A stretch of DNA of 26,251 nt from a virus: positions 1-26,251 of the IMG/VR virus record IMGVR_UViG_3300035698_013720; one strand, given 5' to 3'. The notes below the pieces were generated by a model. The model saw only the letters and a list, made by a program, of their open reading frames with translations. It did no database searches and had not been told where the DNA came from. Positions 9,629 to 17,259 of the stretch are shown in pieces. Positions within the stretch are counted from its first letter, which is position 1, and each line of letters begins with the position of its first letter. A program made the translations under genes and the position numbers.

Positions 9629-11402
9629 GCGATATCTTATCTTAGATATAGAGGCCGACAACTTGTTGCACGATGTTACCCAAGTGTGGTGCGTCGTGCT
9701 GCAGGATGTTAGCTCCGAAGAGGTATTTACCTTCACGCACCTTGAGAAATTCGCGGGACTTGACCAATTCTTGTACAACCCAAACAATATATTTATAGCT
9801 CATAACGGTATTGCCTACGATATGCCAGTACTTAAGAAGCTACTCGGCTATCAGATACCATGGCACCAGGTGTATGACACTTTGATACTATCACGCATGT
9901 TCAATTCAGATCGGTTTGGGGGACACTCCCTTAAGTCGTACGGTGCCGAACTCGGGTGCCCGAAGCAGGAGTTCACAGACTTCTCACAATACAGCCCACA
10001 GATGCTGGAGTATTGTATACAAGATACCACAGTGACGAGAAAGGTTTGGAACCTATTCTCCCACCTCATAACAAAATACAAGAAGAGCATTGACATTGAT
10101 CGCGAGTTCGCCCACTACATCAGCCTTCAGGAGCAGAATGGCTTTTGTTTGGATGTAGGCTTTGCCACCGCATATTGCACTAAACTTGAGGCCGAGAATG
10201 AGGTCTTAACTGACGACCTATTTAAGATCGTACCAAAAGTCAAGGTCATTCCGCCCTTATATAAGGCTGCCAAACTTGAGGGAAGGTTGATTGCGGAGTC
10301 TATTACGGACTTCACATATATAACAGCCAAAACAAAAGTGATTAAAAAAGTGGCCTACAAATTCGCCGAGTTCAATCCAAACTCACGCCAACAAATCGTT
10401 GACCTATTTAAGAGTAAATATGGTTGGGTGCCGATTGAGTTCTCAGAGAAGGGATCGCCGAAAGTGGATGCTGATGTCCTTGGCGGCCTACATTATCCAG
10501 AGGCACAACTACTTGTGAAGATCCTAGACATTAATAAAAAACTAGGACAGCTTAAATCGGGTCAGAATGCATGGCTACGACAGGTTAAGGAGGATGGCAG
10601 GGTTTATGGTGCCGCAATTGTTAACGGGGCCACAGGGGGTCGTTGCACCCATCGTATCATATCTAATATAAATAAAGATCCGAACATGAGGAAGTGCTGG
10701 ATTGCCAGGGCAGGTTGGGTATTAGTTGGGTGTGATGCGTCAGGACTTGAGGCCCGGACCCTAGCCCACTATCTATCGCATTTCGATGGCGGCCAATACG
10801 CGGAACAGATTTATAAGGGCGACATTCACCTATACAATAAAAAAATCCTGGGGCTTCAGAATCGAGACACAGCCAAGGTGGCCTTCTTCGCCGCCGTCTA
10901 TCGAGCTCAAGGCTTGAAGCTTGGCAAGATTGTCAAGGATGACTTAGGCTTAAAGACGGCCGCGGAAATGAAGCAGGCTGGAAATAAGCGACGGGACCTG
11001 TTGCTTGCTAACTTGAGCGGGTACCAAGAACTCCTTGATATGATTGAAGAAACACTCGAAAAGCGCCGATATATGAGGTGCATTGATGGCCGACCACTGA
11101 AGCCGAGGCGAGATTATGCGGCGATTAATCTCCTAATCCAGGCATCAGGTGCGGCGATTATGAAGCAGGCCCTCAACAACTTTATGCGTCGGATGCAGGA
11201 GTTAAAATTAAAGCATGGACAAGACTATGCATTCTGTGCTAACATACATGATGAAGTAGTTATTGAATGCAGGCCCGATGTGGCCGAGGCGATGGCTCGG
11301 GAGTTCCGTGAGGCCATTGTGAAAGTAACTGACGACCTGAAGCTGAAGTGCCGACTAGATGGGGAGAGCAAAGTCGGACAGAATTGGCTTGAGGTCCATT
11401 GA
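9621..11402 (+). CDS. Family A DNA polymerase, T7 gp5-like
   Basis: A 593-aa replicative polymerase. The 3'-5' exonuclease domain is intact: Asp9/Glu11 (LDIEAD), HNGIAYD at 61-67 and Asp135 (YCIQD). Polymerase motif A is CDASGLEARTLAHYL (Asp372). Motif B is RDTAKVAFFAAVYRA (Arg415, Lys419, Phe423, Tyr427). Motif C is IHDEV (Asp544, Glu545). The position matching Klenow Phe762/T7 Tyr526 is Phe423, and the usual Tyr-Gly after motif B is Tyr-Arg (427-428). T7 gp5 is 704 aa; the region between about residues 205 and 250, where T7 carries the thioredoxin-binding loop, is much shorter here, so thioredoxin use is doubtful. It is coupled to the gene upstream by overlap. Confidence 0.96.
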   Translation: MNKRYLILDIEADNLLHDVTQVWCVVLQDVSSEEVFTFTHLEKFAGLDQFLYNPNNIFIAHNGIAYDMPVLKKLLGYQIPWHQVYDTLILSRMFNSDRFGGHSLKSYGAELGCPKQEFTDFSQYSPQMLEYCIQDTTVTRKVWNLFSHLITKYKKSIDIDREFAHYISLQEQNGFCLDVGFATAYCTKLEAENEVLTDDLFKIVPKVKVIPPLYKAAKLEGRLIAESITDFTYITAKTKVIKKVAYKFAEFNPNSRQQIVDLFKSKYGWVPIEFSEKGSPKVDADVLGGLHYPEAQLLVKILDINKKLGQLKSGQNAWLRQVKEDGRVYGAAIVNGATGGRCTHRIISNINKDPNMRKCWIARAGWVLVGCDASGLEARTLAHYLSHFDGGQYAEQIYKGDIHLYNKKILGLQNRDTAKVAFFAAVYRAQGLKLGKIVKDDLGLKTAAEMKQAGNKRRDLLLANLSGYQELLDMIEETLEKRRYMRCIDGRPLKPRRDYAAINLLIQASGAAIMKQALNNFMRRMQELKLKHGQDYAFCANIHDEVVIECRPDVAEAMAREFREAIVKVTDDLKLKCRLDGESKVGQNWLEVH

Positions 11403-11414
11403 GGAGATAAATAA

Positions 11415-11537
11415 ATGCAGAGTGATAAAAAACCAGCGTGTAGATTGTGCGAGGTAATAAGGACAGTCGGAGTGATTCTGACTGTGGTAGTGAATATTCT
11501 CACCCTATTAATCGTTGCACACATTGTAACATTTTAG
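11415..11537 (+). CDS. Small membrane protein, 40 aa, between polymerase and helicase
   Basis: GAGGAG lies about 9 bases before the ATG. The N-terminus has a CRLC pair and charged residues, then one hydrophobic helix (TVGVILTVVVNILTLLIVAHIV). An overlapping longer frame extends the primase upstream through this stretch, but the ribosome binding sites support this small gene plus a primase start at 11552. Role unknown. Confidence 0.6.
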   Translation: MQSDKKPACRLCEVIRTVGVILTVVVNILTLLIVAHIVTF

Positions 11538-11551
11538 AGGGGGGAGTAAAC

Positions 11552-13264
11552 ATGGATTCGACTAGCATCTTTGTAACGGCCGTGCCATCCCAGCTCCCCC
11601 TGTCCCCTGTGGCCAAGTCCACCCATCGCTGCCCCAAGTGTGCGGACGATCGGGTTAAGACTAACACACGGACTCTAACAGTCTATCGGGATCCAGATGG
11701 TTATGTTCGCTGGCAGTGCTTCCACCCCACGTGTCAGTGGGCAGTGAGGCATGCAGCACATGATCCTAATTCAGACAATGTTGTAGAGGATGAAGAGGCG
11801 GCGATCGAGGCAGTGATGCCCATCCCCTTTGACCCAACACAGGATGAGTTGATTAAACAAGTGGCTGCCAACTATGAGTTTGTACATTGGTATAAAAACA
11901 GTGCTGGTGAATTCTTGTTTGCTATTGTTCGTACTTCTACGAAGGCCTTCTATCCACTCACCCTGCTTAAGAGTGGGGACTGGTCCCTGCAGACAGCGCC
12001 ACCGGGAAAGTTCCTGTACTCAGTCAAGTCTTTGGCTGACAACCCCGAGGCCCCAATCATTGTGGTTGAGGGCGAGAAGGCGGTCGATTTGGGACAACCT
12101 AAATTCCCGAAATCCATCCTAGTGTCTTGGCCCGGTGGGTCGGGAGGCACACACCGTGGTGACTGGGACCAACTTAAAGGTCGCTCTGTTTTAATCTGGC
12201 CCGACAATGACGAGCCTGGAACTGCAGCGGCACAGAAAATCACCGCCTACCTTAAGGGCGAATGCGCGATCGCATATACTAACCACCTGCCACCAAAGGC
12301 TGATGTGGCTGATCCCCTGACCCCGGAGGAAATTAGACAGGCGATTACAAAACGAATTGACCAGGCCTACACTCTTGAGATTAGTAATGCACTTACACAA
12401 TCTAAGTTCTTTCAGGGACTAAAGGAGTCGGCGGTCGGCACAGCAACGGGGTGGGACATTGTAGATAAGAGTGTGCTACTTCGCGGCCTGACAATTATCG
12501 AAGGTCGTAGTGGCCATGGGAAAAGTACTGTAATGATGAACCTCGCCAATAACATGGTAGGCCGCAAGCATAAGGTTGTGTTCTATACCTACGAGATGCC
12601 GGGCTACGAGATCCTATCCCGCATGTCAATGTTACAGGAGGAGAGGGTGTTGTCAGATGTTCCATGGGAGAATGCTAAAAAATATGCGGAGATGATTACT
12701 TCTGGGAAGGCAAAGGGCTACAAATACTACACTCAATATTTAAATAAGCAGATCTTTATCTCAGATGAGGCTCTAAATATCCAGCAGCTTGTTACTCAAC
12801 TTGAGCAACCTGCCTTGAGTGGCTCAGTAGTCTTCATTGATTACATTCAAATGATTCCAGCGGATAAGGATACATCCTACATGCCAAGATACCTGCAGAT
12901 CAAAACATTCTCAGAGAAGCTAAAGCAGGTGAGTAAAAAGAATAATCTAACAATTGTGGCGGGGGCCCAGGTAACAGCAACCTCCGATCGACCAACACAA
13001 GATGTTATCCGTGAGGGTAAAGATATCTATAATGCAGCCGATGTCGTCCTCCGTGCATGGAATAATGAGGAAGGTAAGGAGGTTGGCACAACTTGGTTTG
13101 GCCCAATCGGCCCTAAGACAACCCTACCCACGAGCGATGGGGCAATTATTGTAAGGAAGGCTAGAGCCGGCGCCTCGAATCGCCACTTTGATTTTAACTT
13201 TAGCCCGACACGCAAGATGCTGTTTCTTGAGAGAGAGTCGAAAGACCTTGACACTATACTCTAG
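11552..13264 (+). CDS. Primase-helicase, T7 gp4-like
   Basis: A 570-aa bifunctional replication protein (T7 gp4 is 566). The zinc-binding domain has Cys27/Cys30 (CPKC) and Cys56/Cys61 (CFHPTC). The TOPRIM primase core shows VVEGEKA (Glu173) and WPDNDEPG (Asp218, Asp220). The DnaB/gp4-type helicase shows Walker A EGRSGHGKST (Lys324), Walker B VVFIDYIQM (Asp430) and GAQVTA (Gln473). It would unwind the fork and make primers for the adjacent polymerase. The start was chosen for GAGGGGGGAG 6 bases upstream; an in-frame ATG at 11447 would run through the 40-aa gene. The last codons carry the promoter of the next unit. Confidence 0.95.
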   Translation: MDSTSIFVTAVPSQLPLSPVAKSTHRCPKCADDRVKTNTRTLTVYRDPDGYVRWQCFHPTCQWAVRHAAHDPNSDNVVEDEEAAIEAVMPIPFDPTQDELIKQVAANYEFVHWYKNSAGEFLFAIVRTSTKAFYPLTLLKSGDWSLQTAPPGKFLYSVKSLADNPEAPIIVVEGEKAVDLGQPKFPKSILVSWPGGSGGTHRGDWDQLKGRSVLIWPDNDEPGTAAAQKITAYLKGECAIAYTNHLPPKADVADPLTPEEIRQAITKRIDQAYTLEISNALTQSKFFQGLKESAVGTATGWDIVDKSVLLRGLTIIEGRSGHGKSTVMMNLANNMVGRKHKVVFYTYEMPGYEILSRMSMLQEERVLSDVPWENAKKYAEMITSGKAKGYKYYTQYLNKQIFISDEALNIQQLVTQLEQPALSGSVVFIDYIQMIPADKDTSYMPRYLQIKTFSEKLKQVSKKNNLTIVAGAQVTATSDRPTQDVIREGKDIYNAADVVLRAWNNEEGKEVGTTWFGPIGPKTTLPTSDGAIIVRKARAGASNRHFDFNFSPTRKMLFLERESKDLDTIL

Positions 13265-13276
13265 ACATGTTATAGT
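13248..13276 (+). promoter_or_regulatory. Sigma70-like promoter inside the end of the helicase gene
   Basis: TTGACA (13248-13253), 17 bases, TATAGT (13271-13276, five of six). A transcript from about 13283 would serve the 139-aa gene and the zinc-ribbon exonuclease. Confidence 0.75.
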
Positions 13277-13302
13277 AAATAACTTATAACAAGGGAGAGG
13301 CG

Positions 13303-13722
13303 ATGCCAACACACATATGGGGCGATGCAGACTTTGATTGGGAGGGACTTAATCAAGCTATGGGCTACATCTATCGCTATGTCTATCACCGGTCTGGGAC
13401 ACGCGTGTTTATGAAAGAGAAGTACGGGTCAATTCGATATGGACTCATATTCACGCCAGGGACGTCAGTGCGGAGGGGGTTTAGAATTATCCTTCCCCTC
13501 TTTAAACGTAAGACCCGATTTGGCCCACTCGATTATGTCCTGTGGACCTGGTCATCGTGCTTCCTATCTAGATTATGGGGGCGATATAGTACATGGCTGC
13601 TACGTAAGGCGGTGTTTAAGGCCGTTAAGATGTGGCCACACCTGGAGCATGAAATTCTAAGTGATGCCGATAGTCGGTTTATGTCCGAAGACGTGATTAG
13701 CCGATATTGGACACAATCATAA
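13303..13722 (+). CDS. Hypothetical protein, 139 aa, aromatic- and Arg-rich
   Basis: The protein is basic and rich in Trp, Tyr and Arg. MKEKYGSIRYGLIF (37-50) recalls a conserved motif of uncharacterised phage proteins (KEKYG..R). A Trp-rich middle (LDYVLWTWSSCFLSRLWGRYSTWLL is one continuous hydrophobic/aromatic patch, positions 77-101) could touch the membrane or a nucleic acid. GGGAGAGG lies about 4-11 bases upstream. No catalytic motif is visible. It heads the unit driven by the promoter at 13248. Confidence 0.75.
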   Translation: MPTHIWGDADFDWEGLNQAMGYIYRYVYHRSGTRVFMKEKYGSIRYGLIFTPGTSVRRGFRIILPLFKRKTRFGPLDYVLWTWSSCFLSRLWGRYSTWLLRKAVFKAVKMWPHLEHEILSDADSRFMSEDVISRYWTQS

Positions 13723-13746
13723 TTCTATATAAAGGAGAGTATAAGT

Positions 13747-14538
13747 ATGACAGCGATTAAAAAACCTATTGTATTAGCCTATGATTTGGAGACTTCTCCT
13801 TGTTTGTCATGGGTGTGGTCGACCGGAAAGCAGAATGTTGGTGCGAATCAGCTATTGCGTCCAGGAAAGATCATCTGTGTTTCGTATCGATTCTCACATT
13901 GGCCGGAGGGGAAGGTGAAGAACCTTCGGTGGAAGAAGAAGAAACGAGACAACCGATTCTCCATCCCCTTTACTGATAAGGAGATGGTCATTAAGTTCGC
14001 CAAGATTGCCGCTAAGGCTGACATACTTGTTGGACACAACTCGGATAACTTTGACAACAAGTGGCTGAACACACGACTAGCCTACTATCGACAACCAACA
14101 CTGCGTCATCACATGACAGAAGATACCTTGAAGCAGGCTCGAAGGCAGTTCCGACTACCCAGCTTTAGACTTGACTTCCTCTGTAAGTACTTTAACATTC
14201 CCGGCAAACTATCAACGCCGACTGGCCTCTGGCAAAAGGTTGTTTTTGATGGATGCCCAGATGCACTGGACACAATGGTGTCATACTGTGATAACGACGT
14301 GCTGATTCAGGCTGCCCTGTATGAACACCTCTACGACTACGTACACCACACCCTTAACCTTGGAACATTTAATGGGCTCACCGAGATATGCCCACAGTGT
14401 GGCTCGAAGCACAGGCAAAAACGTGGATATAGGTATACGAATCTAGGGAAATTCCAGGCATATATCTGCCTCAATTGCCACCACTGGTACCGAGATGGAG
14501 TTAACCTCCTTCCTGGTGGTAAGTATGTTGGCCGATAA
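13747..14538 (+). CDS. DEDDy 3'-5' exonuclease with C-terminal zinc ribbon
   Basis: A 263-aa RNase H-fold exonuclease. ExoI is YDLETSP (Asp13, Glu15), ExoII is VGHNSDNFD (His97, Asp103) and ExoIII is YCDNDV (Tyr180, Asp184), so it is the DEDDy type seen in PolB-related exonucleases. A zinc ribbon follows: Cys215/Cys218 (CPQCGS) and Cys241/Cys244 (CLNC). A very basic loop (RWKKKKRDNR, 61-70) could bind nucleic acid. The polymerase already has its own intact exonuclease, so this is a second such activity; it might trim recombination intermediates, process RNA or degrade host DNA. AAAGGAG lies upstream. Confidence 0.85.
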   Translation: MTAIKKPIVLAYDLETSPCLSWVWSTGKQNVGANQLLRPGKIICVSYRFSHWPEGKVKNLRWKKKKRDNRFSIPFTDKEMVIKFAKIAAKADILVGHNSDNFDNKWLNTRLAYYRQPTLRHHMTEDTLKQARRQFRLPSFRLDFLCKYFNIPGKLSTPTGLWQKVVFDGCPDALDTMVSYCDNDVLIQAALYEHLYDYVHHTLNLGTFNGLTEICPQCGSKHRQKRGYRYTNLGKFQAYICLNCHHWYRDGVNLLPGGKYVGR

Positions 14539-14542
14539 GTAC

Positions 14543-14568
14543 TTGACACCCGAGACTATATGTGTCAA
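14543..14568. promoter_or_regulatory. Perfect 7-bp inverted repeat containing a -35-like TTGACA
   Basis: TTGACAC (14543-14549) and GTGTCAA (14562-14568) are exact inverse complements 12 bases apart. Only a weak -10 (CAAACT at 17 bases) follows, and no U-run. It may be an operator covering a promoter that needs an activator, or a hairpin in the leader of the LOG gene. Confidence 0.5.
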
Positions 14569-14591
14569 ACTAAAAGTAGAAGGAGATAATC

Positions 14592-15128
14592 ATGGATAAA
14601 ACAATAGCCGTATTTTTATCGGCACGAGAGTTACCGACTATTAAGATCCAGGCCATCAGGGTCGGGGAGCTCCTCGGGAAGAAGGGCTTTCACGTCTATT
14701 ATGGTGGGGGCAACCAAGGCGCCATGGGGGCACTCAAGGACGGTGTAGTGTCGGTCGGTGGAGTTTATACTGGCGTAACGACAACCCAACTATTGGCAGA
14801 CGAATTCCAGGGCCCGATGGACCCTAACACAACCGTGAAGGCAACAATGGGGGAGCGCAAAGATACAATGCTATATGTAGCTGGGACGATACTCCTCCTG
14901 CCTGGCGGATTCGGATCAATGGATGAGTTGTTTGAAGCACTAACATACATACAGCTGAACCTTATCAAGGCAAAGGTCATCATCTTCGATCCCGAAATTG
15001 AGGGCGCATTGAAAGCACTGTTCAGAGTATTCACGCATCGAGGCACCGCCAGCCGACAAGACTATGAGCATGTGAAGTTTGTTAGCTCACTTCTAGAGCT
15101 CGAGAGGGAGTTAAATAATGTCGCATAA
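14592..15128 (+). CDS. LOG-family nucleotide phosphoribohydrolase (SLOG fold)
   Basis: A 178-aa protein with the LOG signature: VYYGGGNQGAMGALKDG (35-51), ERKDTM (88-93) with Arg89, and LPGGFGSMDELFEALTYIQL (103-122) with Glu112. LOG enzymes split AMP and N6-modified AMP into base and ribose 5-phosphate; wider SLOG proteins bind nucleotide signals. AGAAGGAGA lies about 4-12 bases before the ATG. It is followed with overlap by a DUF5664-like dNTP diphosphohydrolase and, after one gene, a histidine phosphatase, so a nucleotide-handling role is likely. Whether it salvages bases, removes a signal nucleotide or supplies ribose phosphate is open. Family is firm; substrate unknown. Confidence 0.9.
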   Translation: MDKTIAVFLSARELPTIKIQAIRVGELLGKKGFHVYYGGGNQGAMGALKDGVVSVGGVYTGVTTTQLLADEFQGPMDPNTTVKATMGERKDTMLYVAGTILLLPGGFGSMDELFEALTYIQLNLIKAKVIIFDPEIEGALKALFRVFTHRGTASRQDYEHVKFVSSLLELERELNNVA

Positions 15129-15462
15129 ACAAATCAAAGGGAAACTAAAGCTGCGCCTAGTGCCGCCAAGGGCCATTGAGTCTATCGCCCTGGTCCGTGC
15201 AGCGGCCGGAGCGAAGTACGATAGCCCCTGGGGCTGGTTGGAAAGTGTGGCGCCCGAGGACTTCATTGAGGCTACGGCCCGACACCTCTTGGCAATGCAA
15301 AAGCTAGATGACATCGCGGCTGTGGATGAAGATTTCGGACTATTACACATCGAGCACGCACTTACATCATTGGCGATGGCCGTCGAACTTATCAAGCGAG
15401 GCACAGAGGGTTACGAAGCCACCCTTGAGAGGTTAAGAGCGGATCATGGTATAATAAGTTAG
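15118..15462 (+). CDS. DUF5664-like dATP/dGTP diphosphohydrolase-type protein
   Basis: A 114-aa protein with the pattern GKLKLRLVPPRAIESIALVR (8-27), GAKYD (31-35), ARHLLAM (54-60) and HIEHALTSLAMAVEL (77-91), matching DUF5664 proteins, annotated in phages as the N-terminal part of dATP/dGTP diphosphohydrolases. His56, His77 and His80 and nearby acidic residues could bind metal. Its ATG lies 11 bases inside the LOG gene, so the two are coupled; GAGAGGGAG is upstream. It would alter purine dNTP pools (known of the family name only; activity of this short form is inferred). Confidence 0.75.
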   Translation: MSHKQIKGKLKLRLVPPRAIESIALVRAAAGAKYDSPWGWLESVAPEDFIEATARHLLAMQKLDDIAAVDEDFGLLHIEHALTSLAMAVELIKRGTEGYEATLERLRADHGIIS

Positions 15463-15481
15463 AGAGAGAGGGAGAGCCAGC

Positions 15482-15691
15482 ATGAATATTGGAGACCGAG
15501 ACCTAGACCTTATAGCCGATTTCATTGAAAGTATGCTTGAGATCCGGGCTATGGATGATAAGGGAGCCTATGCCAAAGACCTTGCCAACCTACAGCTACA
15601 GTATCGCTGGAAGTATGGTATCAGTAATGAGGAGTGGGAGTGGCTCATGAATAATGAGGACCACCTTCTACGAGCGAAGGAGGGAATGTAA
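15482..15691 (+). CDS. Hypothetical protein, 69 aa, between DUF5664 and phosphatase genes
   Basis: An acidic helical protein (DLDLIADFIESMLEIRAMDD near the start; EEWEWLMNNEDHLLRAKEG near the end). GAGAGGGAG lies about 6 bases upstream. Its stop is directly followed by the phosphatase start, so the cassette is continuous. Not recognised. Confidence 0.72.
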   Translation: MNIGDRDLDLIADFIESMLEIRAMDDKGAYAKDLANLQLQYRWKYGISNEEWEWLMNNEDHLLRAKEGM

Positions 15692-16291
15692 ATGTTAAAA
15701 CTAGAGAAGCACTCATTCATATTTTTACGCCATGGTCAGACAGATGCCAACTTGAATGAGGTTGCCCAGGGCCAGTTAGACTATCCCCTGAATTCGTTGG
15801 GGAGACAGCAGATGGTGGAGGCAACACACGTACTAGCTCCCTATTTGTCTGCGCTGGGGCCCCAAACAATACATACATCAACCTTGAGGCGGGCCAAAGA
15901 GTCTGTCAAGGTTATTAAATCATACTTTCCACAAACGAAAATCAAATATCATGAGGATCTTAGTGAGGCCCATTGGGGCGTGAAGACGGGAAAATCCCCA
16001 CACCCCTGGCGTAAGAAGTGGTTAGGTGATAAGTATGTGCCGGATCGTGGGATATCATTTCTAGACTATCGAACAAGGGTGGTAAATAAGATCAATCATA
16101 TCTTAAAGGAGGCTGCTCTCCATGATCCTGTGCCGATTATCTTAGGGCATGGTGGGACCTGGTGGGCATTAATGAGAGTGTTGGGCCGACCTATCCACCT
16201 TGCAGGTAATGCCAGTGTTATGCTTGTTAGTTATGAGTATGGGAGGTTGAGGATCCGCACACTAACGGCAGCTACGGGAAAGGAGAACTGA
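15692..16291 (+). CDS. Histidine phosphatase superfamily protein
   Basis: A 199-aa member of the phosphoglycerate-mutase-like branch. FLRHGQTDANLNE (11-23) contains the phospho-accepting His14; an Arg in TSTLRRAKES, a Glu in SEAHWG and the second His in ILGHGGTWWAL complete the active site. The subfamily cannot be told; small-molecule or nucleotide phosphatases such as CobC-type enzymes share this size. GAAGGAGGG is 6-10 bases before the ATG. It is the fourth gene of the LOG cassette, which points to a phosphorylated sugar or nucleotide as substrate (inference). Confidence 0.88.
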   Translation: MLKLEKHSFIFLRHGQTDANLNEVAQGQLDYPLNSLGRQQMVEATHVLAPYLSALGPQTIHTSTLRRAKESVKVIKSYFPQTKIKYHEDLSEAHWGVKTGKSPHPWRKKWLGDKYVPDRGISFLDYRTRVVNKINHILKEAALHDPVPIILGHGGTWWALMRVLGRPIHLAGNASVMLVSYEYGRLRIRTLTAATGKEN

Positions 16292-16293
16292 GG

Positions 16294-16497
16294 ATGGATT
16301 ATTATAAATATAGGGACTTAAGGATGAGTTTACCTATGGAAATTGGGACAGAGAAGTTCCGTTTGATCATGGGTGAGATGTTATCGTTGCTTGATGAGGA
16401 GGAGATGGTCGAATTTACTCGGCTGAATATAGAGGAAGGACATGGCGCTAAGCAGGCGCTTAAGATGTTAGAGGATGCACATGTAGCTGACAACTAG
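16294..16497 (+). CDS. Hypothetical protein, 67 aa
   Basis: A Met/Glu-rich helical protein (TEKFRLIMGEMLSLLDEEEM in the middle). AGGAG lies 9 bases before the ATG, inside the end of the phosphatase gene, only two bases separate the genes, and a promoter begins just after its stop. It is probably the last gene of the LOG cassette transcript. Not recognised. Confidence 0.7.
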   Translation: MDYYKYRDLRMSLPMEIGTEKFRLIMGEMLSLLDEEEMVEFTRLNIEEGHGAKQALKMLEDAHVADN

Positions 16498-16510
16498 GTG
16501 TCGATTTGTC

Positions 16511-16539
16511 TTGACACAAGTGTTAAATGCTGTCATGAT
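16511..16539 (+). promoter_or_regulatory. Sigma70-like promoter before the MPYI-type gene
   Basis: TTGACA (16511-16516), 17 bases, CATGAT (16534-16539, weak). The bases after the -10 (TAGAAGTGTAA) are the same as those after the -10 of the lysozyme promoter. A short dyad TCAGA-ca-TCTGA (16573-16584) lies in the leader. Confidence 0.55.
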
Positions 16540-16622
16540 AGAAGTGTAAGAAGTTAAGAAGGGAGAGTGATCAGACATCTGACGGGCAGTGAGTACAGAG
16601 ATTAGAGATGGGGAGAAGAGAA

Positions 16623-16970
16623 ATGCCATACATACATCCAGAAAGAAAGAAGTTAATTGATGGGGGGACAGATAAGATGTCCAGTGGGGATTTAAATTAT
16701 CTCATAACAAAACTAATTATACGATATATGGAGGCAAAGGGAGAGTCTTATAAGACCTTCAATGATATTGTGGGGGCACTCGACAATGCTAAGGATGAAT
16801 TCCGACGCCGAGTTCTACACCCCTATGAGGATATGAAGTTGCTTGAGAATGGGGATGTGTATGCGAGTCGGGACATTGGGAGCTCCCTGGCCGCCGTGCA
16901 GGACATACTGAATAGTGCAGATGGGCATGGTGTAACTCAAATGCACCCACTTGATTGGGATCGGATATAG
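16623..16970 (+). CDS. Conserved small phage protein starting MPYI (DUF6899-like)
   Basis: A 115-aa protein. MPYIHPERKKLIDGG, GDLNYLITKLIIRYM, FNDIVGALDNAKDEFRRRV, then HPYEDMKLLENGDVY match a widespread uncharacterised phage/bacterial family (I think DUF6899). The start was set at 16623 (GGGGAG 7-8 bases upstream) because the family begins at MPYI; an in-frame ATG at 16608 has no good site. The 3' end runs into the next gene's leader. The family has no known function. Confidence 0.82.
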   Translation: MPYIHPERKKLIDGGTDKMSSGDLNYLITKLIIRYMEAKGESYKTFNDIVGALDNAKDEFRRRVLHPYEDMKLLENGDVYASRDIGSSLAAVQDILNSADGHGVTQMHPLDWDRI

Positions 16971-16983
16971 GGAGGATATAAAG

Positions 16984-17256
16984 ATGAATAGGTATGCAGA
17001 ATATGTCGAGGAGTTTAATAGATTAATTACGCTCCACAGTAAGAACGTGGCCGGCTTGACTGGAGTTTCCGCCGTAAGTCATAATGCTCATTCACAAACC
17101 ATTGAGTTCATCCTATCACTTCCGGCCCATGAAATGTACAAGGACCACCACCGTTTGTATAAGACTAGCGTGGCCAGCCTTACAATGAAGAAAATCCCCA
17201 TAATCTTTAATAAAATGTTGGTTGCCCTGAAAACGGCACAACAGGATGAGGCGTGA
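16984..17256 (+). CDS. Hypothetical protein, 90 aa
   Basis: GGGAGG (about 16969-16974) lies 9 bases before the ATG and sets the start; an upstream in-frame ATG at 16951 is inside the preceding gene. The product is helical and mildly basic with a His-rich middle (HSKN, SHNAHS, KDHHRLYK). No known motif. Likely translated with the MPYI-type gene. Confidence 0.72.
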   Translation: MNRYAEYVEEFNRLITLHSKNVAGLTGVSAVSHNAHSQTIEFILSLPAHEMYKDHHRLYKTSVASLTMKKIPIIFNKMLVALKTAQQDEA

Positions 17257-17259
17257 GTC

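Noticed and set aside
11447-11551. Upstream extension of the primase-helicase
   Set aside because: A strong ribosome binding site stands before 11552, and the extension overlaps a 40-aa gene with its own site; the extra residues do not resemble primases.
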